Shown: positions 52,294 through 62,876 of the stretch, in pieces
How the letters are laid out: each line of letters opens with the position of its first letter
Numbering within the stretch: the stretch's first letter is position 1
Assembly (NCBI GenBank): GCA_021498095.1
Contig: JAIZWK010000001.1
Span: forward strand, 4,031,450 to 4,095,449
DNA length: 64,000 nt
Source: Candidatus Harpocratesius repetitus
GTDB taxonomy: Archaea; Asgardarchaeota; Lokiarchaeia; Sigyniarchaeales; Promethearchaeaceae
Direction: 5' to 3'
Translations under genes and position numbers: made by a program
The notes under the pieces: model-generated
Database searches by the model: none
What the model was told of the DNA's origin: nothing
The model's input: the letters and a program-made list of their open reading frames with translations, nothing else

Positions 52294-52881
52294 TCAGTAA
52301 TGATCCCACACTTGACGTAAAGGAATAAGGGATATTTCTTTAGATTTCACCTTTAACCGTGCTTTCATAACTTTTAGCACCCTTAAATCTTTGATTTTCA
52401 AATATATTGGGATTTTCACGCTTTTTCGTTTTGTAATATAGTAGGGAAGATGAGGAACATCAATTTTCAAATAATCTCCAGTAGGATTCCGCAGAAACCT
52501 CCACTGAAGAAATAATAAAGTGCTCAATATTTCTAAAATTGTTATCTCAAATGAAATTGATGTAAGAAAAATGATTATATTTTTATTTAAGGTCAAAAAT
52601 GTTATATAAAGGATGATAAGGTCTAATATTGAAGCAATTGCTAATAAGAAAATTAAATATTGATGTTTCTTCTTGGCTTTTCTTAAACATTTTCCACACA
52701 AATAGAACCGCACTTCTAAAAGATTGCTTCTTCTTGATTTTCTTAAAAATTCAAATTTCCTGTGAGTAATTGGAACAAATTGAGCAGCATTTAATCCATT
52801 CCCTTCTCTTAAACAACCCACACACAATTTAGGTAATTCTATTACTTTACTTGATTCATTTTTCATCATTTTTACCTCCAT
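52294..52881 (-). CDS. Zinc-ribbon membrane protein, unknown function
   Basis: 195 residues. The N terminus has a four-Cys ribbon: CVGCLREGNG and, after about 35 residues, YLCGKCLRKAKKK. Two hydrophobic helices follow (FLLAIASILDLIILYITFL and ITILEILSTLLFLQW), then a basic soluble tail. A membrane-tethered zinc ribbon is common in archaea, without a known role. ATG at 52881 is preceded by GGAGG (52884-52889 region on the minus strand). Confidence 0.65.
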   Translation of the reverse strand: MEVKMMKNESSKVIELPKLCVGCLREGNGLNAAQFVPITHRKFEFLRKSRRSNLLEVRFYLCGKCLRKAKKKHQYLIFLLAIASILDLIILYITFLTLNKNIIIFLTSISFEITILEILSTLLFLQWRFLRNPTGDYLKIDVPHLPYYITKRKSVKIPIYLKIKDLRVLKVMKARLKVKSKEISLIPLRQVWDHY

Positions 52882-53153
52882 TTTTATTTTTTTTCAATTT
52901 AGAAAAAATAATATTGTTTACAAATTAATCATATTTTGATGAAAAAATCCGAATTCAAAAATCCGGTAAAATTTTTTTTCTTCTCCAAGCTAAACATCGA
53001 ATGTGGTTATTTTTTTTGTACTCCAATATCTTCTCTGGTATCCATATGGAAAAATGAAAAACAAATGAACCACTGGTATCAAAATTCATCATCAACATGA
53101 TAATAATTTAAAAGTATATCGAAAATTAAGAAAAATAATAAAATAATTAGAGA

Positions 53154-54557
53154 GTGGTGTTCATAATTAATAAGAGATTACTATATTTGGATGTATTTCG
53201 TGGTTTTATTGCCTTGTTTATTATCGTGACTCATGCTTTTTCTCATTTGATTCTTTGGGATTATTCAATAATTCAGTTGAATGAATTTCCTATTTGGATG
53301 GTTGTCATACTCTCACCAATAATATTAATTTCAACTTGTGCACCTGTTTTTCCACTAATTTCAAGTACAGCCTTAGGATATAAATTAAAAAGTATTTTGA
53401 ATTCAAATCATAGAATTAAATCACTAAAAACTACTCAAAATCATTCAAATTCTTATCTTACGCAAACTAATTCACAAATTTCGCTGAAAAACACCTTTTT
53501 ATTTTCTGGAATAAATTATTTACTTCTATTAGGGATATCCTTTATACATGTTTCATTATTTCATTATGGAATGCATTGGAATGGCTCAATTCAAAGAACA
53601 TTAATCACAGGTTCTTTAGAAACAGAGCATTTTATGTTGACAGATGTTCAAGTTCTTTTTCAAACTGATGCAATAGGATTGATTGCAGTAAATGGTCTAA
53701 TTTGTTTGGTTACTCTCACCTTATTATGGCGAAATAAAGGATATCTCAAAACTAAACGTAATTTAATTATTCTTACATGCATTGCCATTGGGTGGTTTTG
53801 TATTTCTCCTTGGCTTCATTCTCATTTAGATTCGTTTTTTTTTACAGCATTGGATGAAAAAAAATATATAATTGCTTTATGTTTAAAATTTATCATAGGT
53901 CCACCAAATAGTACATTCCCAAATGTAGCCTATGGCTTTTTAGGATTGATTTTTGGAATTTCAATGGCTGAAAAGAAAAATAAAAGATTTTTCCGAATTA
54001 TTGGGTTTGTAATCGGTCCAATAATAATGCTTGGTACAGGAATTTATATTTTTATTTATGGATTAAATTTAACTCCAGATGCTTTGGGATATTTTGTTCC
54101 TTTAGAGATTCAAATTCTCGATATTGGATATATTCTTTTCATTCAAGCAATTTTTATAGAATTATTTGAATTTTATGGCTCTAATAATCTAAAAAAGCTA
54201 ATTAAGAAGACAAAATTTTTGGGAAGGTTTGGAATAATAACCATGACAATATATATCTTCGAAAGCATCATCTGTGTAATAAATCTTAAATGGTATGTGC
54301 CTCTTTGGAATCTAATACCAGAATTCCCCGGACATAGATTTATTCAATTATTTTTGTTTGTTGGAATGCAGATTTTTATATGGTGGGGAATATCAATAAC
54401 ATGGGAAAAATCCCAATATAAATTCAGTTTAGAATGGATATTAATTACATTGCGAGCAAAGATAACACAATATCATTCATCCCGATTAAGTAGTGCAATT
54501 ATTGAAAGAAAATATATTGAATCATCAGAAAACCTTGAAACATTTGAAAAAATATAA
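53154..54557 (+). CDS. Multi-pass acyltransferase-like membrane protein (DUF1624/OpgC-type)
   Basis: 467 residues with about ten helices. The N-terminal signature RLLYLDVFRGFIALFIIVTHAF is the R-x-x-x-x-D-x-x-R-G plus His motif of the heparan-alpha-glucosaminide acetyltransferase/OpgC superfamily, where the His is the acyl-transfer residue. Such enzymes move acetyl groups across the membrane onto glycans. The neighbouring gene encodes a glycosyltransferase, which fits a role in surface glycan modification. Start is GTG at 53154 or 53157. Confidence 0.78.
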   Translation: MVFIINKRLLYLDVFRGFIALFIIVTHAFSHLILWDYSIIQLNEFPIWMVVILSPIILISTCAPVFPLISSTALGYKLKSILNSNHRIKSLKTTQNHSNSYLTQTNSQISLKNTFLFSGINYLLLLGISFIHVSLFHYGMHWNGSIQRTLITGSLETEHFMLTDVQVLFQTDAIGLIAVNGLICLVTLTLLWRNKGYLKTKRNLIILTCIAIGWFCISPWLHSHLDSFFFTALDEKKYIIALCLKFIIGPPNSTFPNVAYGFLGLIFGISMAEKKNKRFFRIIGFVIGPIIMLGTGIYIFIYGLNLTPDALGYFVPLEIQILDIGYILFIQAIFIELFEFYGSNNLKKLIKKTKFLGRFGIITMTIYIFESIICVINLKWYVPLWNLIPEFPGHRFIQLFLFVGMQIFIWWGISITWEKSQYKFSLEWILITLRAKITQYHSSRLSSAIIERKYIESSENLETFEKI

Positions 54558-54601
54558 TATTTTGTTATTTGTGATTTATTTATTAATTTTTTTTCAAGGC
54601 A

Positions 54602-55729
54602 TTACATATTCTTACAAATTCTAACAATTTTTTGATATTTTTTGATAATCTCTTTATTGATATACTCCCATGATCGATTCTCTGAGAAATTCAAAGCATT
54701 TTGGCAGAATTTATTATATAAATCATCATTATTGATTAATTGTAAGCAAGCTTGAAAAAATAACTTTGGTTTTTTTGCATGAACAACTAAACCTGCATTG
54801 GATTCTTGGATAATTTCTTGACAACCTCCAATGTCAGATACAATTGCAGGTATTCCTGAAGCCAAAGCTTCTTGAACAACTTGCCCAAATGTTTCTGTTG
54901 TGGATGGAAATAAGAAGATATCTGCACTGGCAAACACTTGACTCAACATTTTATCTTCAATATATCCCAAAAAAATTGCTTCTGGCATCAATTCTTCTAA
55001 TTCATGGCGAATAGGTCCATCACCAGCTAAAACAAAAAGAGATTTTGAAGGGAATTTAGATTGAAATAAACGATATACCTCCGCAATTACCAGTAAATCT
55101 TTATACCATACTAATCGACCTGTATATAGAATTACTTTCCTTTTTCCAACCTTCCATGAATTTCTAATTGCGCAATTTCTGAATGAAGGATGAAATTGTG
55201 TTCGATCAATTCCTCGAGACCATAAAAATACGCGATGAATACCCAATTTTTCTAAATCATCTTTAATTTTCAAAGTAGGTGTAAAAACTGCGCAAGCTTT
55301 ATTGTAAAAGGTGCGATACATCCAATTAATTGATCTTTCCAAAAAACCCATTTTGTAATATTGAAATACTCGAACAACATCAGAATGGTGAATAAAAACA
55401 TGTGGAATATTCTGAATTCTGGCATATAAACTTAAAATAAGACCAATTAAATCAGGAGTGGCAATGTGGATGATATCTGGTTTGAATTGATTCAATTTTC
55501 GGAAAAACCTTCCAATGGGAATCCCAAATTTATATTCTGGATAAAAAAAGATAGGAATTGAGGGAAATTGAAAAAGGGTTAGATTTTTCCGTAATTGAGG
55601 CGTGATTAAAGGAGATGCTACAAAAACTTTATTATTATTTGCCAGAAAAGAATCAACAAGATTATAAGTTGCTCTTGCTACCCCATCATGGTTCTTTTTA
55701 AATGTTCCTAAGTAAATTGCTATTTTCAT
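54602..55729 (-). CDS. GT4-family glycosyltransferase
   Basis: 375 residues in two Rossmann-like halves. N-terminal marks: YLGTFKKNHDGVARATYNL and HHSDVVR. C-terminal marks: ILYTGRLVWYKD, FVLAGDGP and FLFPSTTETFGQVVQEALAS with the E-x7-E motif. It transfers a sugar from a nucleotide donor to a lipid- or protein-linked glycan, or similar acceptor, in the cytoplasm or at the inner membrane face. Convergent with the membrane acyltransferase gene. Confidence 0.93.
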   Translation of the reverse strand: MKIAIYLGTFKKNHDGVARATYNLVDSFLANNNKVFVASPLITPQLRKNLTLFQFPSIPIFFYPEYKFGIPIGRFFRKLNQFKPDIIHIATPDLIGLILSLYARIQNIPHVFIHHSDVVRVFQYYKMGFLERSINWMYRTFYNKACAVFTPTLKIKDDLEKLGIHRVFLWSRGIDRTQFHPSFRNCAIRNSWKVGKRKVILYTGRLVWYKDLLVIAEVYRLFQSKFPSKSLFVLAGDGPIRHELEELMPEAIFLGYIEDKMLSQVFASADIFLFPSTTETFGQVVQEALASGIPAIVSDIGGCQEIIQESNAGLVVHAKKPKLFFQACLQLINNDDLYNKFCQNALNFSENRSWEYINKEIIKKYQKIVRICKNM

Positions 55730-55982
55730 GATGTTTTTGCCACATTAAATCAATACATTTTGATAATATTCACTAAAAGATAATTATTTGCAATACGAGT
55801 TGGAAAAAATCAATGTGATTAACTTCACAATGTAACTATTTTTCACAAATCATTTAATTAATCTGTAGGGGCATAGGAATTTAAATCTCATAAATGAATA
55901 ATAATTGAACAGGAAAAAATTATCACTATTATTGTTATTATTTACATATTATTTTAACAAATCAAAAGGATAAAACTAGAAA

Positions 55983-58900
55983 ATGGAAAAAAAATCATCC
56001 TCCCCTAAAAATCAATCATCTTCATCAGTAATCGATTTACAAATAATTGATAAACGTTCAAAAAGTGAAATTGAGAAAGAAATTAAAAATTCTATCAAAA
56101 TTCCTAAAACATTTGGTAAAAATTCATTAAAACGTCTTATTGAAGTCAATTGTCTTCGCCAAACCTTTCTTTACCTCCCAAATTCACCACTATGGAGGAA
56201 TCCAGTGGAAAAACCAGAACCTCGAATTCCAAAACGAGCAGGTTCAGAATTTTCCATGAAGCAAGGTCATGAATATGAACAAAAAATTTATTCTCATCTT
56301 TCTACTCTTCCTTTTTGTTTATGCATTAAAAGTAAAGTAAATAAAATGATCTTAAAGCGAAATATTACACCACAGTTATTTAAAAAACTATATTATCTTG
56401 CTCAAAAAAATAATTTGGATGAATTCATTATTTTGGAAGGTGAATTTGATACTGGTGAAGCATTTTTTGAAAAAATCTTCCCTCCAAAACATCCTCAAGA
56501 TCCACTTCCTATCAAATATTCAAAATTTCGTCCGGATATAATTACAATTCAACGGATTACTCCACAAAAAACTAAATCTTCAACGATTTTAGCACTTAAC
56601 GAATTAGGTATCCAAAAAACTATTTCAATTAATCAGAATTCGCCACTATTCAAAATATCCATCATCGACATAAAACACGTCTCAGAAAACAATATTGGAA
56701 AATCCCATTTTATAGAAATTCTTTATTATATGCATGCAATGGCATGGTATATTCATTCTCATGCATTGGATAACATGTTTTTTGTTTCATTAGAAGATAA
56801 TGGGATTTTACACCTAATAGATGATAACTTAATAGTGCAAATGAATAATATTGAACAAATCAATTCCAATTTAGTAAATATAGAATGGAAAAATGTTGCC
56901 CGATTATATAGCAACTCAATTAATACATTTAAAGATCTTTGGAAAAAAGCACCTTGCAGTATTAATTCTGTACCAATAAATATTCAACCACACTGTGGGA
57001 GTTGTCAATTCTTAAATGATTGTATAAAGCGTTTAGGGGTCAATAAAGGAAATCCCCCCCAAAATTGGGCATTGGAATTGATTCCTTATACAAGTCCTTC
57101 AGTTATTTTACAAATGAAAGATTACGGTTTAAAAACGATTGGAGATGTGGCATCAAAACTCCATACTATTCCAATCGGAACGACACCACAACCTCTTTAT
57201 GCAGAAATGCCTTTAATTCAAAATAGAGCAAAGGCAATAATCCAGCAAACCCCAATCTATCCATCTACAGGTAGAGTTTATAGTTATGCAGTCCCAAAGT
57301 ACTCTTCTATGAATTTAATATTTACAATAGAATCAGATCCTTTGAATGAACGAGTTTTTGGAATTGGTCTTCGATTAGAAATGATGATTGCAAAAAAAGC
57401 CAAGAATTATCCTTTATTTCACCAATGGTGGAAAATATGGAAAGAAGGTCTTTCACAGAACAAAAGTCCCAGTAAGATTCTTCAAGATCTACAAAAGAAT
57501 AATCCATTTTACAATAATTTCCCGCTAAAAGCGATTGAATCCTTATATCATATCATTAAAAATATCATTCCCTTAGAAATAATCTTAGAAGGTCAACCCA
57601 GACCGAATAAAAAACCTTACCAGAGAACTAAAGTAAATTATGAATTCAACATTGTGAATCAAAGTGTGAAAAATTCTAATGACGAATTAATAATGTTGTT
57701 AAAAATAATTGACAAACTCATTGCAATCATTGAAATATGCACCATTATTGAAAATTATTTGGTGTATGAATATAGAGTCATTATAAAAAAAAAGGAATAT
57801 TATCGGAAACTACGATTACATCTGTCTATCTATTATTGGGCTCAAGATCAAATCCAAAACATGCGAGATTTAATGGAAAGAAATTTTGATAATTTACTAA
57901 ATTCTTCTGGTTATCAGCAAAAATTACTAAAAATCATTCAATTTTTTACTCCAGCAGAATCAGAAATTTCGCATCCATATCAACATAATAAAATATATGA
58001 TCTTCTAAAATTTGTTGAATGTGTAATTGGATTTCCATCCTTAATTAATTATACTTGGCATGAAATTGGAGCTACAATTTTTAACACAAAATTTAAGCAA
58101 AAATTTTGGATAACTCACTTTAATTATATGGATTATCAAGTTTGGTATGAATTTTTAGAAACGAAAGATCTGGTATTGAAAAAAAAACTTGAAGAAGAAA
58201 TTCAATATCAACTATCAAGAAAGACTAAATATATTAATTTAATCAGAAAAAAGTTTCAAGTAGAAGCAACAGAATCAATCCCTCTTGAATCAAAACCTGT
58301 TTCTCTAGATTCTTTTTCTCAAGTAATGGTTCCTCGTTCATTTCACAAAATTGCTCATCTTTGGTACTTTTTTGCTAGATTAACAGGGGCTGTTGATGAA
58401 CTTGAAAAAGAAGAAATAAGAACCATGTTCCCAGAGTATAGTATTGGTAAACTCAATGCAGCTGAAGTTCAAAATCTCAGTTTTATTCAAACAAATCCAC
58501 AAAAAAATTCATATTATATTTTTGAAATAAGAGATCTTTCCAGTAATATGAAATTGAAGGAAAAAGATCGAGTTTTATTAATCCCAGATGAATTTCGCGA
58601 TAAGAAAATAGGACCTTGGGTGTATAAATGGATAGTAATCATAGAAAATCTAATTTGGAATTCGAAAATTCATGGTTTTATTATCAAAACCTATCCACAT
58701 AATGTTGATTTGGTCAAAAATTATCAAGCATTTACTTCTATTCCAAAAAGAGAACCAAAATGGTATATTTTTCCATTACCATTAGATGTTTGGAGTAATA
58801 AACTCTATAATGGTAACGGAAGCGGATTACTTGAAAATCATCACTTCGGAGACAGTTGGTTGGGTTCACTTCTTGCCTACTTATGGGAAATTGATCCACA

Positions 58901-61136
58901 AACAAAAATTTCAGTTCCGCTATCATGGGAATTTCAATTGACAGAAATATACCTTTTCAACCCAAAAATTCTTACAACTTTACCATTTGAACCAAAATCA
59001 TTTGAACAAATAAAAAAGGGTAAATTTCCAAATTTATTATCTACAGCTTTTCCAAAACCTGATCCATCTCAAAAAGAAGCCATTTGTTTGGCTCTCAACT
59101 CATACATTCATGCAATACAAGGTCCTCCTGGAACAGGAAAATCACAAACAATTACAACATTGATAGATGAATATATTTGTAGAATTAAGCAGAGATTTGG
59201 AGAAAACACACAAATAAGAATATTAATTACTGCCTTTTCTTATGCAGCCATACGAGTTTTAATTGATAAAATTCGCGCGAGTCAAGATTCAAAAGGGAAT
59301 AAAACCCAAGTAGCTTCCATGCAGTTAATATATTTACATTCTGAAATGATAGAACCAATCGAAGAAGTTCCTGGATTACCACACATTGATGATTTAATAC
59401 ATAAATCAAATGGAGGATGGCTCTGGAATGGTCAAAAAAGAATAATAACTAAGAAGAAACCGTTGCAAAATGTTCTCCAAAATCAATTTATCCTTTTTGG
59501 AAATGCACATCAATTATATCATATTCCAAAATGCACAATCCCACAAATTTCGTTTGATTTAATAATTGTCGATGAAGCGAGTCAAGTGCCAACGGATCAT
59601 TTTTTGGCATCTCTACAATTTGTACATTCCAATGTTCTCTCTATTTCACCAGTTTCCTCTTTGAATTCGATAAAAAATGTACCTTTACAATATTCAGATG
59701 ATGAATTTCATGAAATTAATTCAGACGAAATCACACAGATAGTTATCGTTGGTGATTATTTCCAATTACCTCCTGTTCAACCGATAGAACCTCCAAAGAA
59801 AGTAGAACAAATATTAGGAAGTTTGTATTCATATTATGTCCGCTATCACGGAATTTCACAAAGTCAATTACGAATTAATTATCGATCTCATCCAGATATT
59901 GTAGAATTTACAAGGCAATTGTCATTATATCAAAATTTAAAAGCACATTTCAATGCTATCAAATTATCTTTATCATGTAAACTACCATCCTCATCTCCAA
60001 AATGGATTAAAGAGATATTTAAATCAGAACGGGTAGTTTCTACAATTATTCATGAGTACGAATTTGAAATAGCAATTAGCCCTGTTGAAGCATTTCTAAT
60101 AAGCAAAATACTTTTATATTATTGGAGATCTCTTAATATCAAGACAATTGAAGAAGAGAGAAAATTCTGGCTGGAATCAGTTGGAGTTGTTTCCCCTCAT
60201 AATGCCCAAGGACGACAAATTCTCCGACAAGTCTTTCTAGAAATGACAAATAAAAAAAATCGCTTAACACTCTTGTCTGATGAAGAATTAATGAAATGTT
60301 TACAAGCCACAATTTATTCTGTTGAGAAATTTCAAGGTTCAGACAGAGATTTGATTATTGCTTCAGTTGGAATTTCAGATAAAGATCATTTAAAGAAAGA
60401 AGAAGAGTTTATCTACGATTTAAATAGATTTAATGTTTTAACATCGAGAGCAAAACGGAAATTAATCTACATTTGCAGCCGATCCTTTTTAGAGTACATC
60501 CCTCATGATAAAATGCTGATAAATTACGCCGCTCAAACTTATAAATATGCATTTGAATTTTGCAATCAGGAAAAACTATTATTTTTTAAGAATCATTTGG
60601 GTTATCAAGATTATTTCTATTTCCGATGGCATGAAAATCAAAATTCTTTACCAAAGGCAGTTATTCCTTTTTCAACATTTAATTATGATATAATATATAC
60701 AAATCAGAATAAATTAACAATTACTGCTACTTCACAAAAAGATTTTTTAGAAATAATTAAATCTATCCCAACCAATCAAGTATCAAAAGCCTTTCTTGAT
60801 AATGGTCAAAAAATAAAGGTTGAAGTAGTTATTAGTGATCCAGAGAAAATCGCAAAAATTGTACCTATACCTCAAAAATTGCAGCATACTTTTTTTAATT
60901 CTGGTTCAAAATCAAAGTATAAAAATACTACACAGTTAAAATCGAACTTAATAAAAAAAAAAAATAAATCAAATATCAAAAAAATCGATAAAAATAATTT
61001 ATCGAAGAAGAAAGTAAAATCAAAAAATAATTCAAATTCAAAACCTGATGTAAAAAAATCAGGAAAAGGTAAAAAAAAACTACCAGAAAAGAAATTGTCG
61101 GTAAAATTGCATGATACTGACGATGATCTTTTTTAG
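55983..61136 (+). CDS. Dna2-like Fe-S nuclease / SF1 helicase
   Basis: 1717 residues. N-terminal nuclease of the RecB/Cas4/Dna2 class: a G-x-E-x-E helix near 95-99, Asp185 in FRPDII, D229-x-K231 in IDIKHV and a following FIEILYYMHAMAW helix. Four cysteines, Cys57 and then Cys338, Cys341, Cys347 (HCGSCQFLNDC), form the C-x(n)-C-x2-C-x5-C iron-sulfur pattern. The middle of about 650 residues is helical and unassigned. The SF1 helicase follows: Walker A GPPGTGKSQ near 1046, Walker B VDEASQ near 1196, GDYFQLPPV near 1255, NYRSHPDI near 1298 and EKFQGSDRD near 1448. It ends in a basic Lys/Ser tail. It probably resects DNA ends together with the Mre11-Rad50 pair just downstream. Confidence 0.88.
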   Translation: MEKKSSSPKNQSSSSVIDLQIIDKRSKSEIEKEIKNSIKIPKTFGKNSLKRLIEVNCLRQTFLYLPNSPLWRNPVEKPEPRIPKRAGSEFSMKQGHEYEQKIYSHLSTLPFCLCIKSKVNKMILKRNITPQLFKKLYYLAQKNNLDEFIILEGEFDTGEAFFEKIFPPKHPQDPLPIKYSKFRPDIITIQRITPQKTKSSTILALNELGIQKTISINQNSPLFKISIIDIKHVSENNIGKSHFIEILYYMHAMAWYIHSHALDNMFFVSLEDNGILHLIDDNLIVQMNNIEQINSNLVNIEWKNVARLYSNSINTFKDLWKKAPCSINSVPINIQPHCGSCQFLNDCIKRLGVNKGNPPQNWALELIPYTSPSVILQMKDYGLKTIGDVASKLHTIPIGTTPQPLYAEMPLIQNRAKAIIQQTPIYPSTGRVYSYAVPKYSSMNLIFTIESDPLNERVFGIGLRLEMMIAKKAKNYPLFHQWWKIWKEGLSQNKSPSKILQDLQKNNPFYNNFPLKAIESLYHIIKNIIPLEIILEGQPRPNKKPYQRTKVNYEFNIVNQSVKNSNDELIMLLKIIDKLIAIIEICTIIENYLVYEYRVIIKKKEYYRKLRLHLSIYYWAQDQIQNMRDLMERNFDNLLNSSGYQQKLLKIIQFFTPAESEISHPYQHNKIYDLLKFVECVIGFPSLINYTWHEIGATIFNTKFKQKFWITHFNYMDYQVWYEFLETKDLVLKKKLEEEIQYQLSRKTKYINLIRKKFQVEATESIPLESKPVSLDSFSQVMVPRSFHKIAHLWYFFARLTGAVDELEKEEIRTMFPEYSIGKLNAAEVQNLSFIQTNPQKNSYYIFEIRDLSSNMKLKEKDRVLLIPDEFRDKKIGPWVYKWIVIIENLIWNSKIHGFIIKTYPHNVDLVKNYQAFTSIPKREPKWYIFPLPLDVWSNKLYNGNGSGLLENHHFGDSWLGSLLAYLWEIDPQTKISVPLSWEFQLTEIYLFNPKILTTLPFEPKSFEQIKKGKFPNLLSTAFPKPDPSQKEAICLALNSYIHAIQGPPGTGKSQTITTLIDEYICRIKQRFGENTQIRILITAFSYAAIRVLIDKIRASQDSKGNKTQVASMQLIYLHSEMIEPIEEVPGLPHIDDLIHKSNGGWLWNGQKRIITKKKPLQNVLQNQFILFGNAHQLYHIPKCTIPQISFDLIIVDEASQVPTDHFLASLQFVHSNVLSISPVSSLNSIKNVPLQYSDDEFHEINSDEITQIVIVGDYFQLPPVQPIEPPKKVEQILGSLYSYYVRYHGISQSQLRINYRSHPDIVEFTRQLSLYQNLKAHFNAIKLSLSCKLPSSSPKWIKEIFKSERVVSTIIHEYEFEIAISPVEAFLISKILLYYWRSLNIKTIEEERKFWLESVGVVSPHNAQGRQILRQVFLEMTNKKNRLTLLSDEELMKCLQATIYSVEKFQGSDRDLIIASVGISDKDHLKKEEEFIYDLNRFNVLTSRAKRKLIYICSRSFLEYIPHDKMLINYAAQTYKYAFEFCNQEKLLFFKNHLGYQDYFYFRWHENQNSLPKAVIPFSTFNYDIIYTNQNKLTITATSQKDFLEIIKSIPTNQVSKAFLDNGQKIKVEVVISDPEKIAKIVPIPQKLQHTFFNSGSKSKYKNTTQLKSNLIKKKNKSNIKKIDKNNLSKKKVKSKNNSNSKPDVKKSGKGKKKLPEKKLSVKLHDTDDDLF

Positions 61137-61233
61137 TTAAATTTGATCTTAAAGATAGAAACAACAAATTAATTCAAAACGATTCAGTAGATCTAAAACT
61201 TTGCAAAATAATTTAAAACGATGGGGAAGTTGA

Positions 61234-62871
61234 ATGAAACCATTTAAATTTATTCATATGGCAGATACTCACTTAGGAAATGTACAATATCACCTTTTTG
61301 AGCGATTTCGTGATTTTAATCGTGCTTTTAATGCAGTATTGCATAAAGCTCTCGAAGAAAATGTTGATTTTATAATACATGCAGGGGATTTTTTTAATTC
61401 AAATCGAATCAACCCAGAAACATTATCTGCATGTTATTTAATGATAAAACAATTTCAAGATAAAGCAGTAGAACTTTTTGGACATAAGATTCCAATTATT
61501 GTAATTGAAGGAAATCATGATAAAAGGAATTATTTTGCAAAACGGTCTTGGTTAAAATTTTTGGCAGATTTAGATCTAATTTCATTATTATCAATAAATT
61601 TTCAGGAAAATCAAAGTACTGGAATTTTTAAGCCGTATTCAGCAAAAAAGAAAATTGGAAATGTAGTGTCTATTGGGGATGCAAAAATATATGGAATTCC
61701 TTCCTATGGCGCACTTACACAAGAGTTACTCCCAAAAATTTATAATTCTTTACCTTCAGATGATGATAGATTTAATATCTTGATTATGCATTTTGGAATT
61801 CAAGGCCAAGTAAAAGGTAAATTGGGATTGGAAATAACCCCAGACTTAAACGCAATTCATGAAAAAATCGATTATTTGGCTTTAGGACACTATCATAAGC
61901 ATTATTCACTTCCAGAAAATAATCCTTGGATTTATAATCCGGGTTCAACAGAAATTAATGCTCCAAAAGAATTATATGGAGATAATGGAGAACCATTCCA
62001 AAGAGGCGTTTTTTTAGTAGAAGTTTTCGGAAAGGCAGAAGAACAAAGACGAGTTCAACTTATTGAATTTGAAAATGGAGAAAATGAAGATTCCAGTACT
62101 CTTCCAAATAGGGCATTTTATAATGTTAAATTAGATGTAGAAGGTATTTCATTAAGCAATTTTGATGATTTAACAGATTTTGTAATAGAACAAGTTAAAA
62201 AACAAGGATTCACAATTCTTTCAGGAATTAAACGTGAACAACTGAATTTTCGAGATTTAAACCTTCCATTTCTATACATATCCATCTTTGGAACAATTCC
62301 ATTTTCTAAACTAGACTTAAATTTCTCCAAAATGCGAAAAAAAATCCTTAATACTTTTCAAATTTTTGAAACACGAATTTTTGCACAAGGTTTAGCTTCA
62401 GAAATGGATGATATTTCGATTATTAAGAATGAAAACCGCACTGTCGATGATATTGAAACAGAAATCTTAACAAAAATGATTTCCCTACATCCAGAATATC
62501 AACTTTATACTAATGAAATTGTAAAGTTGATGAAAGATTTAAAGAAACCATTATTATCGAAAAGAACTGGAAATTCTGTATTTCAAGAAATAATTGCATG
62601 GTGGAATTCTATTTTTCCAAAGAAAGAAGCAGAAATGAATTTCCATAAGGACCGAAAAACTTTAGCGGATTTTTTACCAAGTTCATTATCTTCTAAACCA
62701 TCTAAAAATAAATATGGTGAAGAAAATACAGAAAAAGAAAGGTTAAAGGATTTAAATATAGAAAGAAAAAAATCAGATGAAGAAGAAATAGATGATGACG
62801 AAATAGATGAAGAACAAGTTGAAGAAGAATTGGATAATAATTATGAAAAATTAAACTATGAAGGGAGGTAA
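61234..62871 (+). CDS. mre11: DNA double-strand break repair nuclease Mre11
   Basis: 545 residues. Calcineurin-like metal ligands: D11 and H13 in MADTHLG, D52 in HAGDFF, N94 and H95 in GNHDKR, H186 in MHFG, and H219 with H221 in GHYHKH. The C-terminal about 90 residues are highly charged (Lys then acidic), probably the Rad50-binding and linker region. It cuts DNA ends endo- and exonucleolytically with Rad50. A leader of 97 bases separates it from the Dna2-like gene, and its stop lies five bases before the rad50 ATG. Confidence 0.95.
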   Translation: MKPFKFIHMADTHLGNVQYHLFERFRDFNRAFNAVLHKALEENVDFIIHAGDFFNSNRINPETLSACYLMIKQFQDKAVELFGHKIPIIVIEGNHDKRNYFAKRSWLKFLADLDLISLLSINFQENQSTGIFKPYSAKKKIGNVVSIGDAKIYGIPSYGALTQELLPKIYNSLPSDDDRFNILIMHFGIQGQVKGKLGLEITPDLNAIHEKIDYLALGHYHKHYSLPENNPWIYNPGSTEINAPKELYGDNGEPFQRGVFLVEVFGKAEEQRRVQLIEFENGENEDSSTLPNRAFYNVKLDVEGISLSNFDDLTDFVIEQVKKQGFTILSGIKREQLNFRDLNLPFLYISIFGTIPFSKLDLNFSKMRKKILNTFQIFETRIFAQGLASEMDDISIIKNENRTVDDIETEILTKMISLHPEYQLYTNEIVKLMKDLKKPLLSKRTGNSVFQEIIAWWNSIFPKKEAEMNFHKDRKTLADFLPSSLSSKPSKNKYGEENTEKERLKDLNIERKKSDEEEIDDDEIDEEQVEEELDNNYEKLNYEGR

Positions 62872-62876
62872 TAATA

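Noticed and set aside
59227..59409. Minus-strand 60-codon frame
   Set aside because: Antisense inside the helicase core; shadow.
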